The notes below the pieces were generated by a model. The model did no database searches. It had not been told where the DNA came from and saw only the letters and a list, made by a program, of their open reading frames with translations. From contig NZ_CP142675.1 of the NCBI RefSeq assembly GCF_036365825.1, positions 2,674,501 to 2,738,500 on the forward strand: DNA of 64,000 nucleotides, written 5' to 3'. Positions 44,156-54,277 of this stretch are shown here, in pieces; the stretch's first letter is position 1, and each line of letters begins with the position of its first letter. The stretch is from Qipengyuania sp. HL-TH1 (GTDB lineage Bacteria; Pseudomonadota; Alphaproteobacteria; Sphingomonadales; Sphingomonadaceae). The position numbers and the translations under genes are program-made.

Positions 44156-44929
44156 TTATTCGTCGAGGCACCGCCGCTCGTCCTGGCAGGCGCGCATGTC
44201 TTCCCGCGACTGGCGGTCGATGGCGACGAACCCATCCCACTCGCGTCCGTTCATCCGGCTGATTTCGGCAGTGACGTAGTCATATCGCTCCACCGCCTCA
44301 TCCGAGGTACGCAGCCGCAAGGCGGCTTCAGCGGTGTCGAGATTGACCTGATAGGTGGCCTTTGCGCCATAGACGGGGGCGACATATTCACGGCGGAAGG
44401 CGGCCAGCGCATCGCCGCACTCACGCGCCGCCGCCGACGATATTTCAGGGCGCGAGCGCTGGCGCAGCGGGTCGAGGCAGGTCGGATATGGCTGGCGGCC
44501 CGCGCAGGTGAAGGCAGGGGGCTCACCCAGTTGCTCGTCTGCCCAGCTGGTCAGCGACTGGGGGACCGAGACAGTACACGCCTCAGCCAGCGGACCGGGA
44601 TCGGGGGGCTTAGGTGTTTCTGTCGGCGTGGGGCGGGGGGTCGGCGTGGGTGAGCCGGTCGGCAGGAACGGTGAAGGCGTCGAACTGGGTGATACGGTCG
44701 GGGTCGGTTCGGGTGGAGGCGGCGTATCGCGTCCGCTGCCGAACTCCAGGGTCGCAAAACCGACCACGCCGCCGACCAGCGGGAAGACGACCGAGCGTTT
44801 GAGCCATTTGCCCGTTTCCTCGTCGCGGGGGTGCCACCAGCCGACCAGCGCGGCGAACCCGAGCAGGACGACGCCGACGAACAGGCCGACGCAGGTCCAG
44901 ACGATGACTTCGAGCACTCCTACGGGCAT
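44156..44929 (-). CDS. Membrane-anchored protein with Pro/Thr-rich linker
   Basis: A 257-aa protein with two hydrophobic segments (about 6-30 and 47-62), then a roughly 50-residue low-complexity linker of Pro, Thr and Ser (about 70-115). A cysteine-containing C-terminal domain follows (about 118-257), with six Cys spread as CTVSVP, FTCAGR, PTCLDP, ECGDA, ACQDERRC. This suggests a periplasmic, disulfide-bonded domain held away from the membrane by a stiff tether. I do not recognise the domain. Repetitive codons in the linker explain the long antisense frames there. Confidence 0.75.
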   Translation of the reverse strand: MPVGVLEVIVWTCVGLFVGVVLLGFAALVGWWHPRDEETGKWLKRSVVFPLVGGVVGFATLEFGSGRDTPPPPEPTPTVSPSSTPSPFLPTGSPTPTPRPTPTETPKPPDPGPLAEACTVSVPQSLTSWADEQLGEPPAFTCAGRQPYPTCLDPLRQRSRPEISSAAARECGDALAAFRREYVAPVYGAKATYQVNLDTAEAALRLRTSDEAVERYDYVTAEISRMNGREWDGFVAIDRQSREDMRACQDERRCLDE

Positions 44930-45002
44930 GCTATCCCCCTCGCGGGCAAAGTCTCTCCGATTTTACCGCAACTGGCAAGCCGCAGGCGGGCGCTACGCCG
45001 CG

Positions 45003-45800
45003 TCAGTCGCCCGTGAATTTGGCGGCGCGCTTCTCGATCAGCGCATCCACCCCTTCCATGTGGTCCTGGGTCAGATGCATCAGCGCCTGCGTGTTGGCCG
45101 CCATTTCGAGCGCGGTGTCATAGGTCACCGACCGCCCCTGCCGCATCAGGTTCTTGGCATGGCGCAGCGCATGCGGGGGCATCGCGGCAACCCTGGCCGC
45201 GAGCGCGTGCGCCTCGTCCATCAGCGCCTCGCCCTCGACCACGCGGCTGACGAGACCCCAGTCACGCGCGGTGGCCGCGTCGATCACATCGCCGGTGTAG
45301 AACAGTTCGGAAGCGCGCGCCTCGCCGATGATCCGCGGCAGGATCCAGGTCCCGCCATCGCCGGGAATGATCCCGAGCTTGAGGAAAGTGACGCCGAATT
45401 TCGCGCGGTCGCTCGCGATACGCATATCGGCGAGGCAGGCGAGGTCGCAGCCCAGCCCGATCGCCGGCCCGTTGACCGCGGCAATCAGCGGCACGCGCAG
45501 ACCGTAGAGCGCGCGCAGCACCTTGTGGATGTTGTTGCGGTAGCCGTCGGATATCTCGGGCGCGGTCCCGCCGAAGGTCCCGGTCCGCTCCTTCATCGCC
45601 TTGATATCGCCGCCCGCGCTGAACGCGCGCCCCGCGCCCGTCAGGATCACGCAGCGCACCTCCATATCCGCATTGATCGCATCGCAGGCGGCGGCGAAGG
45701 CATCCCCGTCACCCGTGGCCCCAAGCGGGTTCATCGTGTCGGGACGATTGAGCGTAAGCGTGGTGACGTGATTCGACGTGTCGGTAGTCAGCAGGGTCAT
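45003..45800 (-). CDS. Enoyl-CoA hydratase/isomerase (crotonase family)
   Basis: A 265-aa CoA-thioester enzyme. The two oxyanion-hole regions are FSAGGDIKAMKER (about 59-71) and NGPAIGLGCDLACLAD (about 109-124). At the position of the second catalytic acid it reads LGIIPGDGGTWILPR, with Asp where hydratases have Glu, as in PaaG-type isomerases. It could act as an isomerase or hydratase in acid breakdown, alongside the acyl-CoA ligase and CoA-transferase genes elsewhere in the window. It has its own upstream region of 149 bases to dxs. Confidence 0.9.
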   Translation of the reverse strand: MTLLTTDTSNHVTTLTLNRPDTMNPLGATGDGDAFAAACDAINADMEVRCVILTGAGRAFSAGGDIKAMKERTGTFGGTAPEISDGYRNNIHKVLRALYGLRVPLIAAVNGPAIGLGCDLACLADMRIASDRAKFGVTFLKLGIIPGDGGTWILPRIIGEARASELFYTGDVIDAATARDWGLVSRVVEGEALMDEAHALAARVAAMPPHALRHAKNLMRQGRSVTYDTALEMAANTQALMHLTQDHMEGVDALIEKRAAKFTGD

Positions 45801-45949
45801 GCAGCCTCTCTTTCACCGACCGTCCTGCCACTCCCGGCGGCGCTGCGAAAGAGTTAGCACCCAGCTGGCATCGTATGATGCCCGCGATTTTTTAGCTTCC
45901 CGGCAGGGGAAGGATCAGGCTGGGGGAAGAGGCCGCCCCAAATCGCCGG

Positions 45950-47872
45950 TCAGGCGCGCGCTTCTTCCACTCCGGTGCTGTTGTGGCGCAATGCTGCGAG
46001 CACCGTGTCGACGATCTGCGGGGCGTTGAGGCCCGCTTCGTCATATTGCTTCGCCGGGTCGTTCTGGTCCTGGAACGTGTCGGGCAGACGCATGGTGCGC
46101 ACCTTGAGCCCGGCATCGGTCAGGCCCGTGTCGCTCGCGAAGGTCAGCACATGCGCGCCAAGGCCGCCCACGGCGCCTTCCTCGACCGTGACCACCACTT
46201 CGTGGCTGCGCATCAGCTTCTCGATCAAGCCGGTGTCGAGCGGCTTGGCGAACCGCATATCGGCGACGGTCGTCGACAGGCCCTTGGCCTCGAGCTGGTC
46301 GGCGGCTTTCTTGGCCTCCTCCAGCCGCGCGCCGAGCGACAGGATCGCCACCTTGGTGCCGTCGCGCACGATGCGGCCCTTGCCAATGGCAAGCTTTTCC
46401 AGCTTCTCGGGAATCTCAACGCCCGTGCCCGCACCGCGCGGGTAGCGGAAGGCGATCGGCCCGTCGTCATACTCGGCTGCGGTATAGGTCATCGCGGCCA
46501 GTTCGGCTTCGTCGGCGGCGGCCATGACGACGAAATTGGGCAGCGTCGCGAGATAGGTGATGTCGAAGCTGCCGGCATGCGTGCAGCCATCCGCGCCGAC
46601 CAGACCGGCGCGGTCGATCGCAAAGCGCACGGGCAGGTTCTGGATCGCCACATCGTGCACCACCTGGTCGTAGGCGCGCTGGAGGAAGGTCGAATAGATC
46701 GCGGCGAAGGGGCGCATACCCTCGGCGGCGAGACCTGCAGCGAAAGTCACCCCGTGCTGTTCGGCGATGCCGACGTCGAAGGCCCTGCCAGGATGCGCCT
46801 GCGCAAATTTGTCGACGCCGGTGCCGCTGGGCATGGCGGCGGTGATGGCGCAGATGCGCGGGTCGCTATCGGCGAGCTTCGCCAGCGTTTCGCCAAAGAC
46901 GTTCTGATAGGCGGGCGGGCCGCCCTTGGATTTCTTCTGTTCGCCGGTGACGACATCGAACTTGGCGACCCCGTGGTATTTGTCGGCGCTGTTTTCGGCC
47001 GGGGCATAGCCCTTGCCCTTCTGCGTCACGACATGGATCAGCACCGGGCCCTGTTCGCTGTCGCGGACGTTCTCGAGCACCGGGATGAGGTGATCGAGAT
47101 TGTGCCCGTCGATCGGGCCGACATAATAGAAGCCGAGTTCCTCGAACAGCGTGCCGCCGGTCGCCATGCCGCGGGCGTATTCCTCGGCCTTTTCCAGCCC
47201 GCCCCAGACGCGTCGGCCGAGCTTCTTGGCGAGTTTCGACGCCATCGAACGCAGGCCGAGATACTCGCTGCTCGACACCATCCGCGCGAGATAGGCGGAC
47301 AGGCCGCCCACCGGCGGCGCGATCGACATGTCGTTGTCGTTGAGGATGACGACCAGCCGGTTGCCCGCCTGTTCGGCATTGTTCATCGCTTCATAGGCCA
47401 TGCCCGCGCTCATCGCGCCGTCGCCGATCACCGCGATCCCGCGACCGGCCCGGTTCTGCATCTTGTTGGCCATGGCGAAGCCGAGCGCTGCGCTGATCGA
47501 GGTCGAGCTATGCGCCGCACCAAACGGATCGTATTCGCTTTCGCTGCGCTTGGTGAACCCGCTCAGCCCGCCGCCCTGGCGCAACGTGCGGATGCGATCG
47601 CGGCGCCCGGTCAGGATCTTGTGCGGATAGCATTGGTGGCCGACGTCCCACACCAGCTTGTCCTGCGGCGTGTCGAAAACATAATGGATTGCGGTGGTCA
47701 GCTCGACCACGCCCAGTCCCGATCCCAGATGGCCCCCGGTGGTGCCGACGGCGTCGATCATTTCGGCGCGCAATTCGTCGGACAGCTGGCGGAGCTGGTC
47801 CTTGCCCAGCTTGCGCAGATCGTCGGGTGTATTAACCGTATCGAGGAGGGGGGTCTTGGGGCGACTTGTCAT
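45950..47872 (-). CDS. dxs: 1-deoxy-D-xylulose-5-phosphate synthase
   Basis: A 640-aa thiamine-diphosphate enzyme that condenses pyruvate and glyceraldehyde-3-phosphate, the first step of the MEP route to isoprenoids such as carotenoids and quinones. The start at 47872 ([20 protein letters not shown]) matches the family; the longer frame adds ten unlikely residues. Marks are [13 protein letters not shown], the ThDP motif [17 protein letters not shown] to [14 protein letters not shown] (GDG-N), and the second-half [18 protein letters not shown]. The zur gene lies 79 bases upstream on the same strand. Confidence 0.96.
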   Translation of the reverse strand: MTSRPKTPLLDTVNTPDDLRKLGKDQLRQLSDELRAEMIDAVGTTGGHLGSGLGVVELTTAIHYVFDTPQDKLVWDVGHQCYPHKILTGRRDRIRTLRQGGGLSGFTKRSESEYDPFGAAHSSTSISAALGFAMANKMQNRAGRGIAVIGDGAMSAGMAYEAMNNAEQAGNRLVVILNDNDMSIAPPVGGLSAYLARMVSSSEYLGLRSMASKLAKKLGRRVWGGLEKAEEYARGMATGGTLFEELGFYYVGPIDGHNLDHLIPVLENVRDSEQGPVLIHVVTQKGKGYAPAENSADKYHGVAKFDVVTGEQKKSKGGPPAYQNVFGETLAKLADSDPRICAITAAMPSGTGVDKFAQAHPGRAFDVGIAEQHGVTFAAGLAAEGMRPFAAIYSTFLQRAYDQVVHDVAIQNLPVRFAIDRAGLVGADGCTHAGSFDITYLATLPNFVVMAAADEAELAAMTYTAAEYDDGPIAFRYPRGAGTGVEIPEKLEKLAIGKGRIVRDGTKVAILSLGARLEEAKKAADQLEAKGLSTTVADMRFAKPLDTGLIEKLMRSHEVVVTVEEGAVGGLGAHVLTFASDTGLTDAGLKVRTMRLPDTFQDQNDPAKQYDEAGLNAPQIVDTVLAALRHNSTGVEEARA

Positions 47873-47951
47873 GCGGACAAGCTCTACACTCGCGAAACGC
47901 AACTGTCGATGAACGCTTTATCGCCGCAAATGAACGGTTTGACGGCGCGCC

Positions 47952-48419
47952 TCAGCGCGCGCAATCGTCGCATAGCCCGCGCAGTTCGACCACCGGGCGG
48001 ACATCGGTGAAGCCCGCGTCCTGCCCCGCCACGCGCAGCGCGCCGGTGACGCGGTCGTCGTCGATATGCGTGGCCTTGCCGCAATCGTCGCAGATCAGGA
48101 AGATACAGTCGTGGCGGCACCCCGGATGGGTGTTGACCAGATAGGCATTGGCGCTCTCGATCCGGTTGGCAAGATTGGTGCGCACGAACAGGTCGAGGAT
48201 CCGGTAGACGCTGTTGGGCGCGACCCGCTTGCCGCGGCTCTGCGAGAGATTGTCGGCAATGTCATAGGCGCTGGCCGGCTTGTCGTGGCGGGCAAGCTCC
48301 TCGAACACCGACTGACGCATGCCGGTCCATTGCTCGCCATTGTCGGTCAGCGTGTGACGGGCCGCCTCGATGAGGTCGTCGCCTTCGTGTTCGGTGTGTG
48401 CATGCGCATGTCTGGCCAT
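47952..48419 (-). CDS. zur: Fur-family zinc uptake regulator
   Basis: A 155-aa metal-responsive repressor. It has a His-rich N-terminus (MARHAHAHTEHE), a winged helix (about 20-85, with ASAYDIADNLSQSRGKRVAPNSVYRILDLFVRTNLANRIE), and a C-terminal domain with two CxxC zinc pairs (CDDCG, about 120; CDDCAR at the end). FLICDDCGKATHI and ELRGLCDDC match Zur better than Fur or PerR. It should repress zinc importers when zinc is plentiful. It sits 37 bases after msrA on the same strand. Confidence 0.88.
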   Translation of the reverse strand: MARHAHAHTEHEGDDLIEAARHTLTDNGEQWTGMRQSVFEELARHDKPASAYDIADNLSQSRGKRVAPNSVYRILDLFVRTNLANRIESANAYLVNTHPGCRHDCIFLICDDCGKATHIDDDRVTGALRVAGQDAGFTDVRPVVELRGLCDDCAR

Positions 48420-48456
48420 GCGCGAAGAAGTAGGCGCGCGAGCCGCCTATCGCAAG

Positions 48457-49137
48457 TTAGTCGCGCCGGAAGCTCGCCGAGTAGACACCCGGATACATCG
48501 CCTTGAGCGCCTTCACCTTGGGCGCATCCCAACGCACGATATAGCTGTGGCGCGGGTTCTTGAGCATGAAGTCCTGGTGGTAGTTTTCGGCCGGATAGAA
48601 GGCCTGCGCGCGTTCGATCCGCGTGACGATCGGGCGGTTCCACAGCTTTGCCGCGGTCAGTTGCGCGATATAGGTCTTGGCGACGGTGTTCTGTTCGGCT
48701 GACATGGGGACGATGGCCCCGCGGTAGTGTGCGCCGCGGTCCGGGCCCTGCCGGTTCAACTGGGTCGGATCGGCGACCACCGAGAAATAGATCCGCAGGA
48801 GCTGGTCATAGCGGACTATCTTGGGATCATAGGTGACCTTCACGGCCTCGGCGTGATCGGTGATGCCGCTGGAGACGAGCTTGTAGCTCGCCTGCCGCTC
48901 GGTCCCGCCATGATAGCCGGAAACCGCGCTGGTCACGCCCTTCACATGGCTGAAAACACCCTCGACACCCCAGAAGCAGCCGCCTGCGAAGATCGCGGTC
49001 TTGAGCCCCGGTCCTTCCTTGGCAACACGCTGCGCCTTGGGTGCCGCGACCGCCTGTTCCGCAGCCAGTACCGGTTGCTGACAGGCAGAAGCCCCCAGCG
49101 CCAGCATGACGGCGGCAAGGGCGGCGCGCAGGCGCAT
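48457..49137 (-). CDS. msrA: Peptide-methionine (S)-S-oxide reductase, lipoprotein
   Basis: A 226-aa MsrA that repairs methionine-S-sulfoxide. The N-terminus (MRLRAALAAVMLALGASAC) is a lipoprotein-type signal, so the enzyme is envelope-bound rather than cytoplasmic. The catalytic motif is FAGGCFWGVEGVF (about 63-75), followed by GYHGGTERQASYKLVSSG and GAHYRGAIVPMS. The start at 49137 shares its A with the stop of a 43-aa upstream gene (TAATG), so translation is coupled. It works on the opposite stereoisomer to the Tat-lipoprotein MsrB at 36 kb. Confidence 0.92.
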   Translation of the reverse strand: MRLRAALAAVMLALGASACQQPVLAAEQAVAAPKAQRVAKEGPGLKTAIFAGGCFWGVEGVFSHVKGVTSAVSGYHGGTERQASYKLVSSGITDHAEAVKVTYDPKIVRYDQLLRIYFSVVADPTQLNRQGPDRGAHYRGAIVPMSAEQNTVAKTYIAQLTAAKLWNRPIVTRIERAQAFYPAENYHQDFMLKNPRHSYIVRWDAPKVKALKAMYPGVYSASFRRD

Positions 49138-49268
49138 TACAGGATCGAAGCGACCAACTGCGGCACGGCGGCGAGCCATTCGCTGCCATTGGTCAGTAGA
49201 ACAGCAACGGCGCCGACACCGAAACCGATGCCGAAATTGCGATAGAGGTCGGGAGTGAACAGGCTCAT
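49137..49268 (-). CDS. Small membrane protein coupled to msrA (43 aa)
   Basis: ATG at 49268 with AAGAAG seven to eight bases upstream, and TAA at 49139-49137 overlapping the msrA start as TAATG. The peptide has a polar head (MSLFTPDLYRNFG) and one hydrophobic stretch (about 13-41: IGFGVGAVAVLLTNG and VPQLVASIL around a Trp). It is likely a single-pass membrane protein. I do not recognise it. The ribosome site and the coupled stop/start make a real gene likely despite the size. Confidence 0.6.
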   Translation of the reverse strand: MSLFTPDLYRNFGIGFGVGAVAVLLTNGSEWLAAVPQLVASIL

Positions 49269-49391
49269 AGGGGCTTCTTTCGTATGTCTCGCCCAGATGG
49301 TTACACCCGCACCTCTTGCAACCGGCTTAATACGCCCGTCGTCGGATGTTCAGCTTCGCTCGTCGAACGCTGACCAAGAAGCGGCCCGGCC

Positions 49392-50978
49392 TCAGTGACG
49401 AAAGTGGCGCATCCCGGTGAAGACCATTGCGAGGCCCCGTTCGTCGGCGGCGGCGATCACCTCGTCATCGCGGATCGATCCGCCCGGCTGGATGATCGCG
49501 CTCGCGCCCGCTTCGGCGGCGGCCAGCAGGCCATCGGCAAAGGGGAAGAAGGCGTCGGAGGCGACCGCGCTACCGACCGTGCGGCTCTGCTCCCAGCCGT
49601 ATTTCTCCGCCGCTTCGGCGGCTTTCATTGCAGCGATGCACGAGGAATCGCGGCGGTTCATCTGGCCGGCCCCGATACCCGCGGTTGCGCCGTCCTTGGC
49701 ATAGACGATGGCGTTCGATTTGACGTGTCGCGCGATGGTCCAGGCGAACAGGCAGTCCCGCAATTCCTGTTCGGTGGGCTCCCGCCGGGTGACCACCTTG
49801 AGATCGGCTTCGGTGATTGCACCATTGTCGCGCGTCTGGACCAGCAGCCCGCCGGTGATCGGCTTGACCGCCAGACCGCCGCGGCGGGGATCGGGGAGGT
49901 CGCCGGTAACCAGCAGGCGCAGGTTCTTCTTCTTGGCAAACGCCTCGCGCGCCGCATCGCTGACCGCAGGGGCAATCACGACTTCGGTGAAGATTTCGCA
50001 GATCGCCGCTGCGGTTGCGCCATCGAGTTCGGTGTTCACCGCGACGATGCCGCCAAAGGCCGACACGCTGTCGCAGGCGAGCGCGTGGTTCCACGCCTCG
50101 AGCAAGGTCGCGGCCTGCGCGACGCCGCAGGGGTTGGCATGCTTGACGATAACCACCGCAGGTTCGCCGCCGGCGAATTCGGCGCACAGTTCCAGCGCGG
50201 CATCGGCATCGTTGTAATTGTTGTAGCTCAGCGCCTTGCCCTGCAGCTGCTCGGCCTGCGCGATGCCCCGGGCATGCGGGCCGACCGGCGTGTAGAGCGC
50301 CGCCTGCTGGTGCGGGTTCTCGCCATAGCGCAGCTCGACGGGGGCCTTGCCGTTGATTGCGAGGAAGTCGGGAAAGAGCTGCCGCTGGTCCGCGAAAGCG
50401 AACCACTGGCTGATCATCGAATCATAGGCAGCGGTGGCCGCAAAGGCCTTGGCCGCGCACTTGCGGCGGAAGTCGAGCGAAGTTGCGCCCGATGCTTCGA
50501 GTTCGCTCAGCAGCGCGGGGTAATCCGCCGGATCGGTGACAATGGTGACGAACTGGTGGTTCTTGGCTGCACTGCGAACCATGCTGGGCCCGCCGATATC
50601 GATATTCTCGATGATCTCGTCGCGCTCCGCACCCTTCGCCACGGTCGCCTCGAAGGGATAGAGATTGACGACCACGAGGTCGATCGCGCCGATCGCATGC
50701 GCTTCCATCGCCGCCGCGTGCTCGGGATTGTCGCGCACGGCGAGCAGGCCGCCATGGACCATCGGGTGGAGCGTCTTGACCCGCCCGTCCATCATCTCGG
50801 GAAAGCCGGTGAGATCGGACACGTCGCGCACGTCGAGCCCCGCCTCGCGCAGCGCCTTGGCGGTGCCGCCGGTCGACACCAGTTCCACACCGCGTCCGGC
50901 CAGCGCCGTGCCCAGTTCCACCAAGCCGCTCTTGTCGGACACCGAAAGCAGTGCCCGTTTGATCGCCACGTCAGCCAC
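49392..50978 (-). CDS. purH: Bifunctional purine biosynthesis protein PurH
   Basis: A 528-aa enzyme doing the last two steps of IMP synthesis. The N-terminal IMP cyclohydrolase (about 1-195) has [31 protein letters not shown] and [13 protein letters not shown]. The C-terminal AICAR formyltransferase (about 200-528) has [39 protein letters not shown] and a final [16 protein letters not shown]. The start is a GTG at 50978 with GGGG about ten bases ahead. It is the third gene of rpe-heparinase-purH, seven bases after the heparinase-like stop. Confidence 0.96.
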   Translation of the reverse strand: MADVAIKRALLSVSDKSGLVELGTALAGRGVELVSTGGTAKALREAGLDVRDVSDLTGFPEMMDGRVKTLHPMVHGGLLAVRDNPEHAAAMEAHAIGAIDLVVVNLYPFEATVAKGAERDEIIENIDIGGPSMVRSAAKNHQFVTIVTDPADYPALLSELEASGATSLDFRRKCAAKAFAATAAYDSMISQWFAFADQRQLFPDFLAINGKAPVELRYGENPHQQAALYTPVGPHARGIAQAEQLQGKALSYNNYNDADAALELCAEFAGGEPAVVIVKHANPCGVAQAATLLEAWNHALACDSVSAFGGIVAVNTELDGATAAAICEIFTEVVIAPAVSDAAREAFAKKKNLRLLVTGDLPDPRRGGLAVKPITGGLLVQTRDNGAITEADLKVVTRREPTEQELRDCLFAWTIARHVKSNAIVYAKDGATAGIGAGQMNRRDSSCIAAMKAAEAAEKYGWEQSRTVGSAVASDAFFPFADGLLAAAEAGASAIIQPGGSIRDDEVIAAADERGLAMVFTGMRHFRH

Positions 50979-50984
50979 GTAAAA

Positions 50985-52847
50985 TCACCCCATGCGTTTG
51001 AGCAGCCAGGGGAAGCGTCCCCCGCTGCGCGATGTCAGTCCTTCGACGACCAGCTGCTTCGTCGCGCGCGGGCGGCCCTGCCCGTCGACCCAGAGGCTGT
51101 CCTCGATCGCGATATGCGCCTCGCCGCTATCGCCTCCGAGGCGGAATTGCCAGTAGCTACCGTCGGGCAGCGCGAGCCCCGCACCGCGCCGGTCGTCCGC
51201 CAGCCCGGCCTCGATGCCGTGGCCGAGATGGAAACGGATCGCGAAGCTGATCTTCCCGCGCTTGCCCTGCCGGCCCGAGGGTTCGAGCACGTCTTCACCC
51301 GACAGGCCGCTGCCGTCGGCGCCCAGCAGCAGCGTCCGCCGGTGGATCAGGCCATAACGCGCCGCATAACCATTGTGCGAAGCCTCCAGCCGCGCGGCAT
51401 CGCGCCCCTTCTGCTTGACCGCGGTGCGCGCAATATCGACTTCCTCGACGCCCTTCCCGATCTGCCCCTTGATCAGCACTGCGGTCGAATTGGCATCGTC
51501 GAGCACCAGCGTCGAATGCGCCGCGCTGCCGCGCAGTCCCTGCTCGATCCGCACGGGCACCAGCCCGCCCGCCAGTTCGGCCCCGCCGCAATTGACGATG
51601 ATGCGCTGGTCGCCATGCGACAGTTCGAAGGCCAGCGTGGAAGCACAGCCATAGCGCGCGTGGCGCGCGCGTGGCGGCGGCGCGGCGTCGAGCACCAGCG
51701 TCGCCTTGCCCGCATCGACGCGCTGGTAGCCCCAGTGGCGGCTTTCCTTGCCCGGCCGCGCGCGAATACCACTCGCCGTTATCAATGCATCGACGCGCGC
51801 AGCGGAGGTCGCACCCGCCCCCTGCCAGCTGCCCAGACCCCGGTCGCCCATCCGCAGCGTCAGGAGTGGCGGGACAAGCAGACCGAGCATGGTTTCCAGC
51901 GCGGGCGGCGGTTCGCGGTTCACCGCGGCGTAGCAGGCGCGCAGATCGACCAGCAGCGCGATCGCCTCGGCCTGCGCCAGCGGACTGCGCGAGAGCACAC
52001 CGCCATCTTCGGCGACCAATTCGCCCAGGGCGCGCAGCAGCCCCGCTTCGCCAAACAGGCGGCGCGGGCGGCCATCGGGCAGCAGCAGTCCGGCCGCCAC
52101 CAGCGCGCACCAGCCGGCCACCTGGCCCAGGCGGTCCTCGGCCCCGGCAACCTGCCGGTCGAGAAAGCGCGCCGTCGCTTCCATCGCTCCGAGCGCGCGG
52201 GCGCGCAGCCGTGCATCGCCGCCGAGCAGCAAGGGCGCATGAACCAGCCATGCAAGCAGCCGCAGCCCGGCATGTTCGACCGTCCAGGCGGGGCCCTTGG
52301 CGGGGACGGGATTGGCCTTGAGCCAGCGTGCGAGCAGTTTCTCGCCAATCGCAGCGCATTCCTCGCGCGGGGCACAGGCGCCCAGATCGCGCAGCCAGCC
52401 AAAGCCCTGCACCGCGCGCTGCACGGGCGGGGTCAGCGGGGCATTGCTGGCGAAATCGAGCTTGTCGACCGGCACCTTGAGCCCGTGGACGAGGAACTGA
52501 CCGGCGCGCAAAGCCATGCCCGCGGCGCGCTCGCCCTGCAGCGGACTGACCACGGTGGCGAGCAGGCGCGGCGCGGCGGGCTTGCGCAGCGGCGCGGCAA
52601 GCACCGAATTGGGCACGCCGAGCCGATAGGCCCAGCGCACGAGGCTATCGACAGGGCCCGCGCGCGGCGGCTGGAAATCGGTGAGGACCAGCGCACGCGC
52701 CGGTTCGAGCGGCACCGCGTCGGGCCTGGCGGGCGGGCCGCGGTCGACCAGCGGTTCGGCCATGCCGGTGAGGGGCAGCGCGGGTGCTGTACTGTCGACG
52801 GGGGCGCCGCGATCCTCGCGCAGAAGAGTGCGCGCGCCGTGGTTCAC
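50985..52847 (-). CDS. Heparinase II/III family protein
   Basis: A 620-aa protein with the two-part layout of polysaccharide lyases of this family: an alpha-helical toroid (about 60-330) and a beta-sheet C-terminal domain (about 360-600). The latter contains [24 protein letters not shown] and [17 protein letters not shown], the typical Hepar_II_III stretch. No signal peptide is visible, so a cytoplasmic or membrane-side role is likely. The start is a GTG at 52847 that overlaps the rpe stop by four bases (GTGA). The rpe-heparinase-purH order recurs in sphingomonads in my recollection; the substrate is unknown. Confidence 0.85.
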   Translation of the reverse strand: MNHGARTLLREDRGAPVDSTAPALPLTGMAEPLVDRGPPARPDAVPLEPARALVLTDFQPPRAGPVDSLVRWAYRLGVPNSVLAAPLRKPAAPRLLATVVSPLQGERAAGMALRAGQFLVHGLKVPVDKLDFASNAPLTPPVQRAVQGFGWLRDLGACAPREECAAIGEKLLARWLKANPVPAKGPAWTVEHAGLRLLAWLVHAPLLLGGDARLRARALGAMEATARFLDRQVAGAEDRLGQVAGWCALVAAGLLLPDGRPRRLFGEAGLLRALGELVAEDGGVLSRSPLAQAEAIALLVDLRACYAAVNREPPPALETMLGLLVPPLLTLRMGDRGLGSWQGAGATSAARVDALITASGIRARPGKESRHWGYQRVDAGKATLVLDAAPPPRARHARYGCASTLAFELSHGDQRIIVNCGGAELAGGLVPVRIEQGLRGSAAHSTLVLDDANSTAVLIKGQIGKGVEEVDIARTAVKQKGRDAARLEASHNGYAARYGLIHRRTLLLGADGSGLSGEDVLEPSGRQGKRGKISFAIRFHLGHGIEAGLADDRRGAGLALPDGSYWQFRLGGDSGEAHIAIEDSLWVDGQGRPRATKQLVVEGLTSRSGGRFPWLLKRMG

Positions 52848-53506
52848 GCCTGCCCCTTCAGCGCCGCGATATTGGCCGCATACTTCCCCGGCCCGCCCTT
52901 GAAGGTGGCCGAGCCCGCGACCAGCACATCGGCGCCCGCATCGACGCACAGCCGCGCGGTCTCGGCGTTGACGCCGCCATCGACCTCGAGGTGGATCGGC
53001 TTGCCCAGCGTCTCGATCCGCTCACGGATCGCCTCGACCTTGCGCAGCTGCGAATGGATAAAGCTCTGCCCGCCGAAACCGGGATTGACGCTCATCACCA
53101 GCACCAGATCGACGTCCTCGAGGATATAGTCGAGCGCGTCGAGGCTGGTGCCCGGATTAAGCACCACGCCCGCCTTCTTGCCCAGCGCGGTGATCGCTTG
53201 CAGCGTGCGGTGGATATGCGGCCCCGCCTCGGGATGGACAGTGATGATGTCCGCTCCGGCTTCGGCGAAGGCTTCGAGATAGGGATCGATCGGCGCGATC
53301 ATCAGATGGACGTCGAACGGCTTGTCGGTATGCGGCCGCAGCGCCTTCACCACCGCCGGGCCGATGGTGATATTGGGTACGTAGTGCCCGTCCATCACAT
53401 CGACATGGATCCAGTCGGCCCCGGCGGCATCGATGGCGCGCACTTCCTCGCCCAGCGCAGCGAAGTCGGCGGACAGGATCGAAGGCGAGATAAGCGGAAT
53501 GGTCAT
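52844..53506 (-). CDS. rpe: Ribulose-phosphate 3-epimerase
   Basis: A 220-aa TIM-barrel enzyme interconverting ribulose-5-phosphate and xylulose-5-phosphate in the pentose phosphate pathway. The start at 53506 ([21 protein letters not shown]) matches the family. Motifs are [17 protein letters not shown] (metal-binding His and catalytic Asp), [26 protein letters not shown] and [12 protein letters not shown] (second catalytic Asp). It leads the unit with the heparinase-like gene and purH. Confidence 0.96.
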   Translation of the reverse strand: MTIPLISPSILSADFAALGEEVRAIDAAGADWIHVDVMDGHYVPNITIGPAVVKALRPHTDKPFDVHLMIAPIDPYLEAFAEAGADIITVHPEAGPHIHRTLQAITALGKKAGVVLNPGTSLDALDYILEDVDLVLVMSVNPGFGGQSFIHSQLRKVEAIRERIETLGKPIHLEVDGGVNAETARLCVDAGADVLVAGSATFKGGPGKYAANIAALKGQA

Positions 53507-53779
53507 GCGGGCTGGGGGCCTTGGTCGCGGGTGAGCCTTGGCCAGCCCTACGCGCGCGAAACGAGGGTTAACAAGCGAGCGAGGGGGCCTTTTCCACATG
53601 GGCCGTGCATTTGCTCGCACCCGGATGGGCCCAGCATTCGCTTACGGACATCCCGCAGGTGCGAAATTCAGCCGTAATTCAGCGCGGTCTGGTAAACAGC
53701 AGGCCATATCGAGGGGTGACAGGCCCTTCACACCCGGCGCCGCGGCGCCGCATCGACCCAGTTGAGACGGATTACCTTT

Positions 53780-54277
53780 ATGAAACGGACGACTTTCGCC
53801 ACCGCCGGTATCGCGGCGCTTGCCTTTGCGACACTTGCCGCCCCCGCCCCGGCCGAGGCACAATACCGCCAGAAAATCACCAATGACGCCGCCAAATGCG
53901 CTGGCGGCGCCGGCCCGGCCGTGCGCGTGACCATTACCGACATCAAGGAAAGCAAGGGCACCATCCGCGTCCAGAGCTATCGCGGGACGAAGGAAGACTG
54001 GCTCGAGAAGGGCAAGTGGATCTACCGCATGGAAGCCCCCGCGAAGGCAGGGTCGATGTCCTTCTGCATGCCGCTGCCGCGCCCCGGAACCTATGCAATC
54101 GCGGTGCGCCACGACATCAATGGCAATGGCAGCACCGACATCTTCGCCGATGGCGGGGCAATGTCGAACAATCCCAGCATCAACCTCTTCAACCTCGGCA
54201 AACCGAGCTACAAGAAGACGGCTTTCGAGGTCGGTTCGGGCGTCGAAAGCATCTCGATCAGGATGCGCTACCGCTAG
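53780..54277 (+). CDS. DUF2141 secreted protein
   Basis: A 165-aa exported protein. The signal peptide ends at PAEAQ (about residue 28). The rest is a DUF2141 domain with the usual pattern VRVTITDIKESKGTIRVQSYRG, YAIAVRHDINGNGSTDIF and GVESISIRMRYR at the end. The function is unknown for the family. The ATG at 53780 is chosen over a TTG at 53762. Its TAG lies in a CTAG that is also the stop of the convergent gene. 273 bases divide it from the divergent rpe. Confidence 0.9.
   Translation: MKRTTFATAGIAALAFATLAAPAPAEAQYRQKITNDAAKCAGGAGPAVRVTITDIKESKGTIRVQSYRGTKEDWLEKGKWIYRMEAPAKAGSMSFCMPLPRPGTYAIAVRHDINGNGSTDIFADGGAMSNNPSINLFNLGKPSYKKTAFEVGSGVESISIRMRYR

Noticed and set aside
45896..45920. A dxs terminator from the CTTCCC/GGGAAG stem beside a T-run
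   Set aside because: The T-run is on the wrong side for minus-strand transcription; dxs transcripts would meet A residues after the stem.
45983..48010. A 675-codon plus-strand frame opposite dxs
   Set aside because: A shadow of dxs; no signal, domain or start site.
49395..53129. A 1,244-codon plus-strand open frame opposite rpe, heparinase-like and purH
   Set aside because: It is the mirror of three well-supported minus-strand genes. Its translation is rich in Arg, His, Gly and Ala with no domain, as expected from GC-rich third-position bias.
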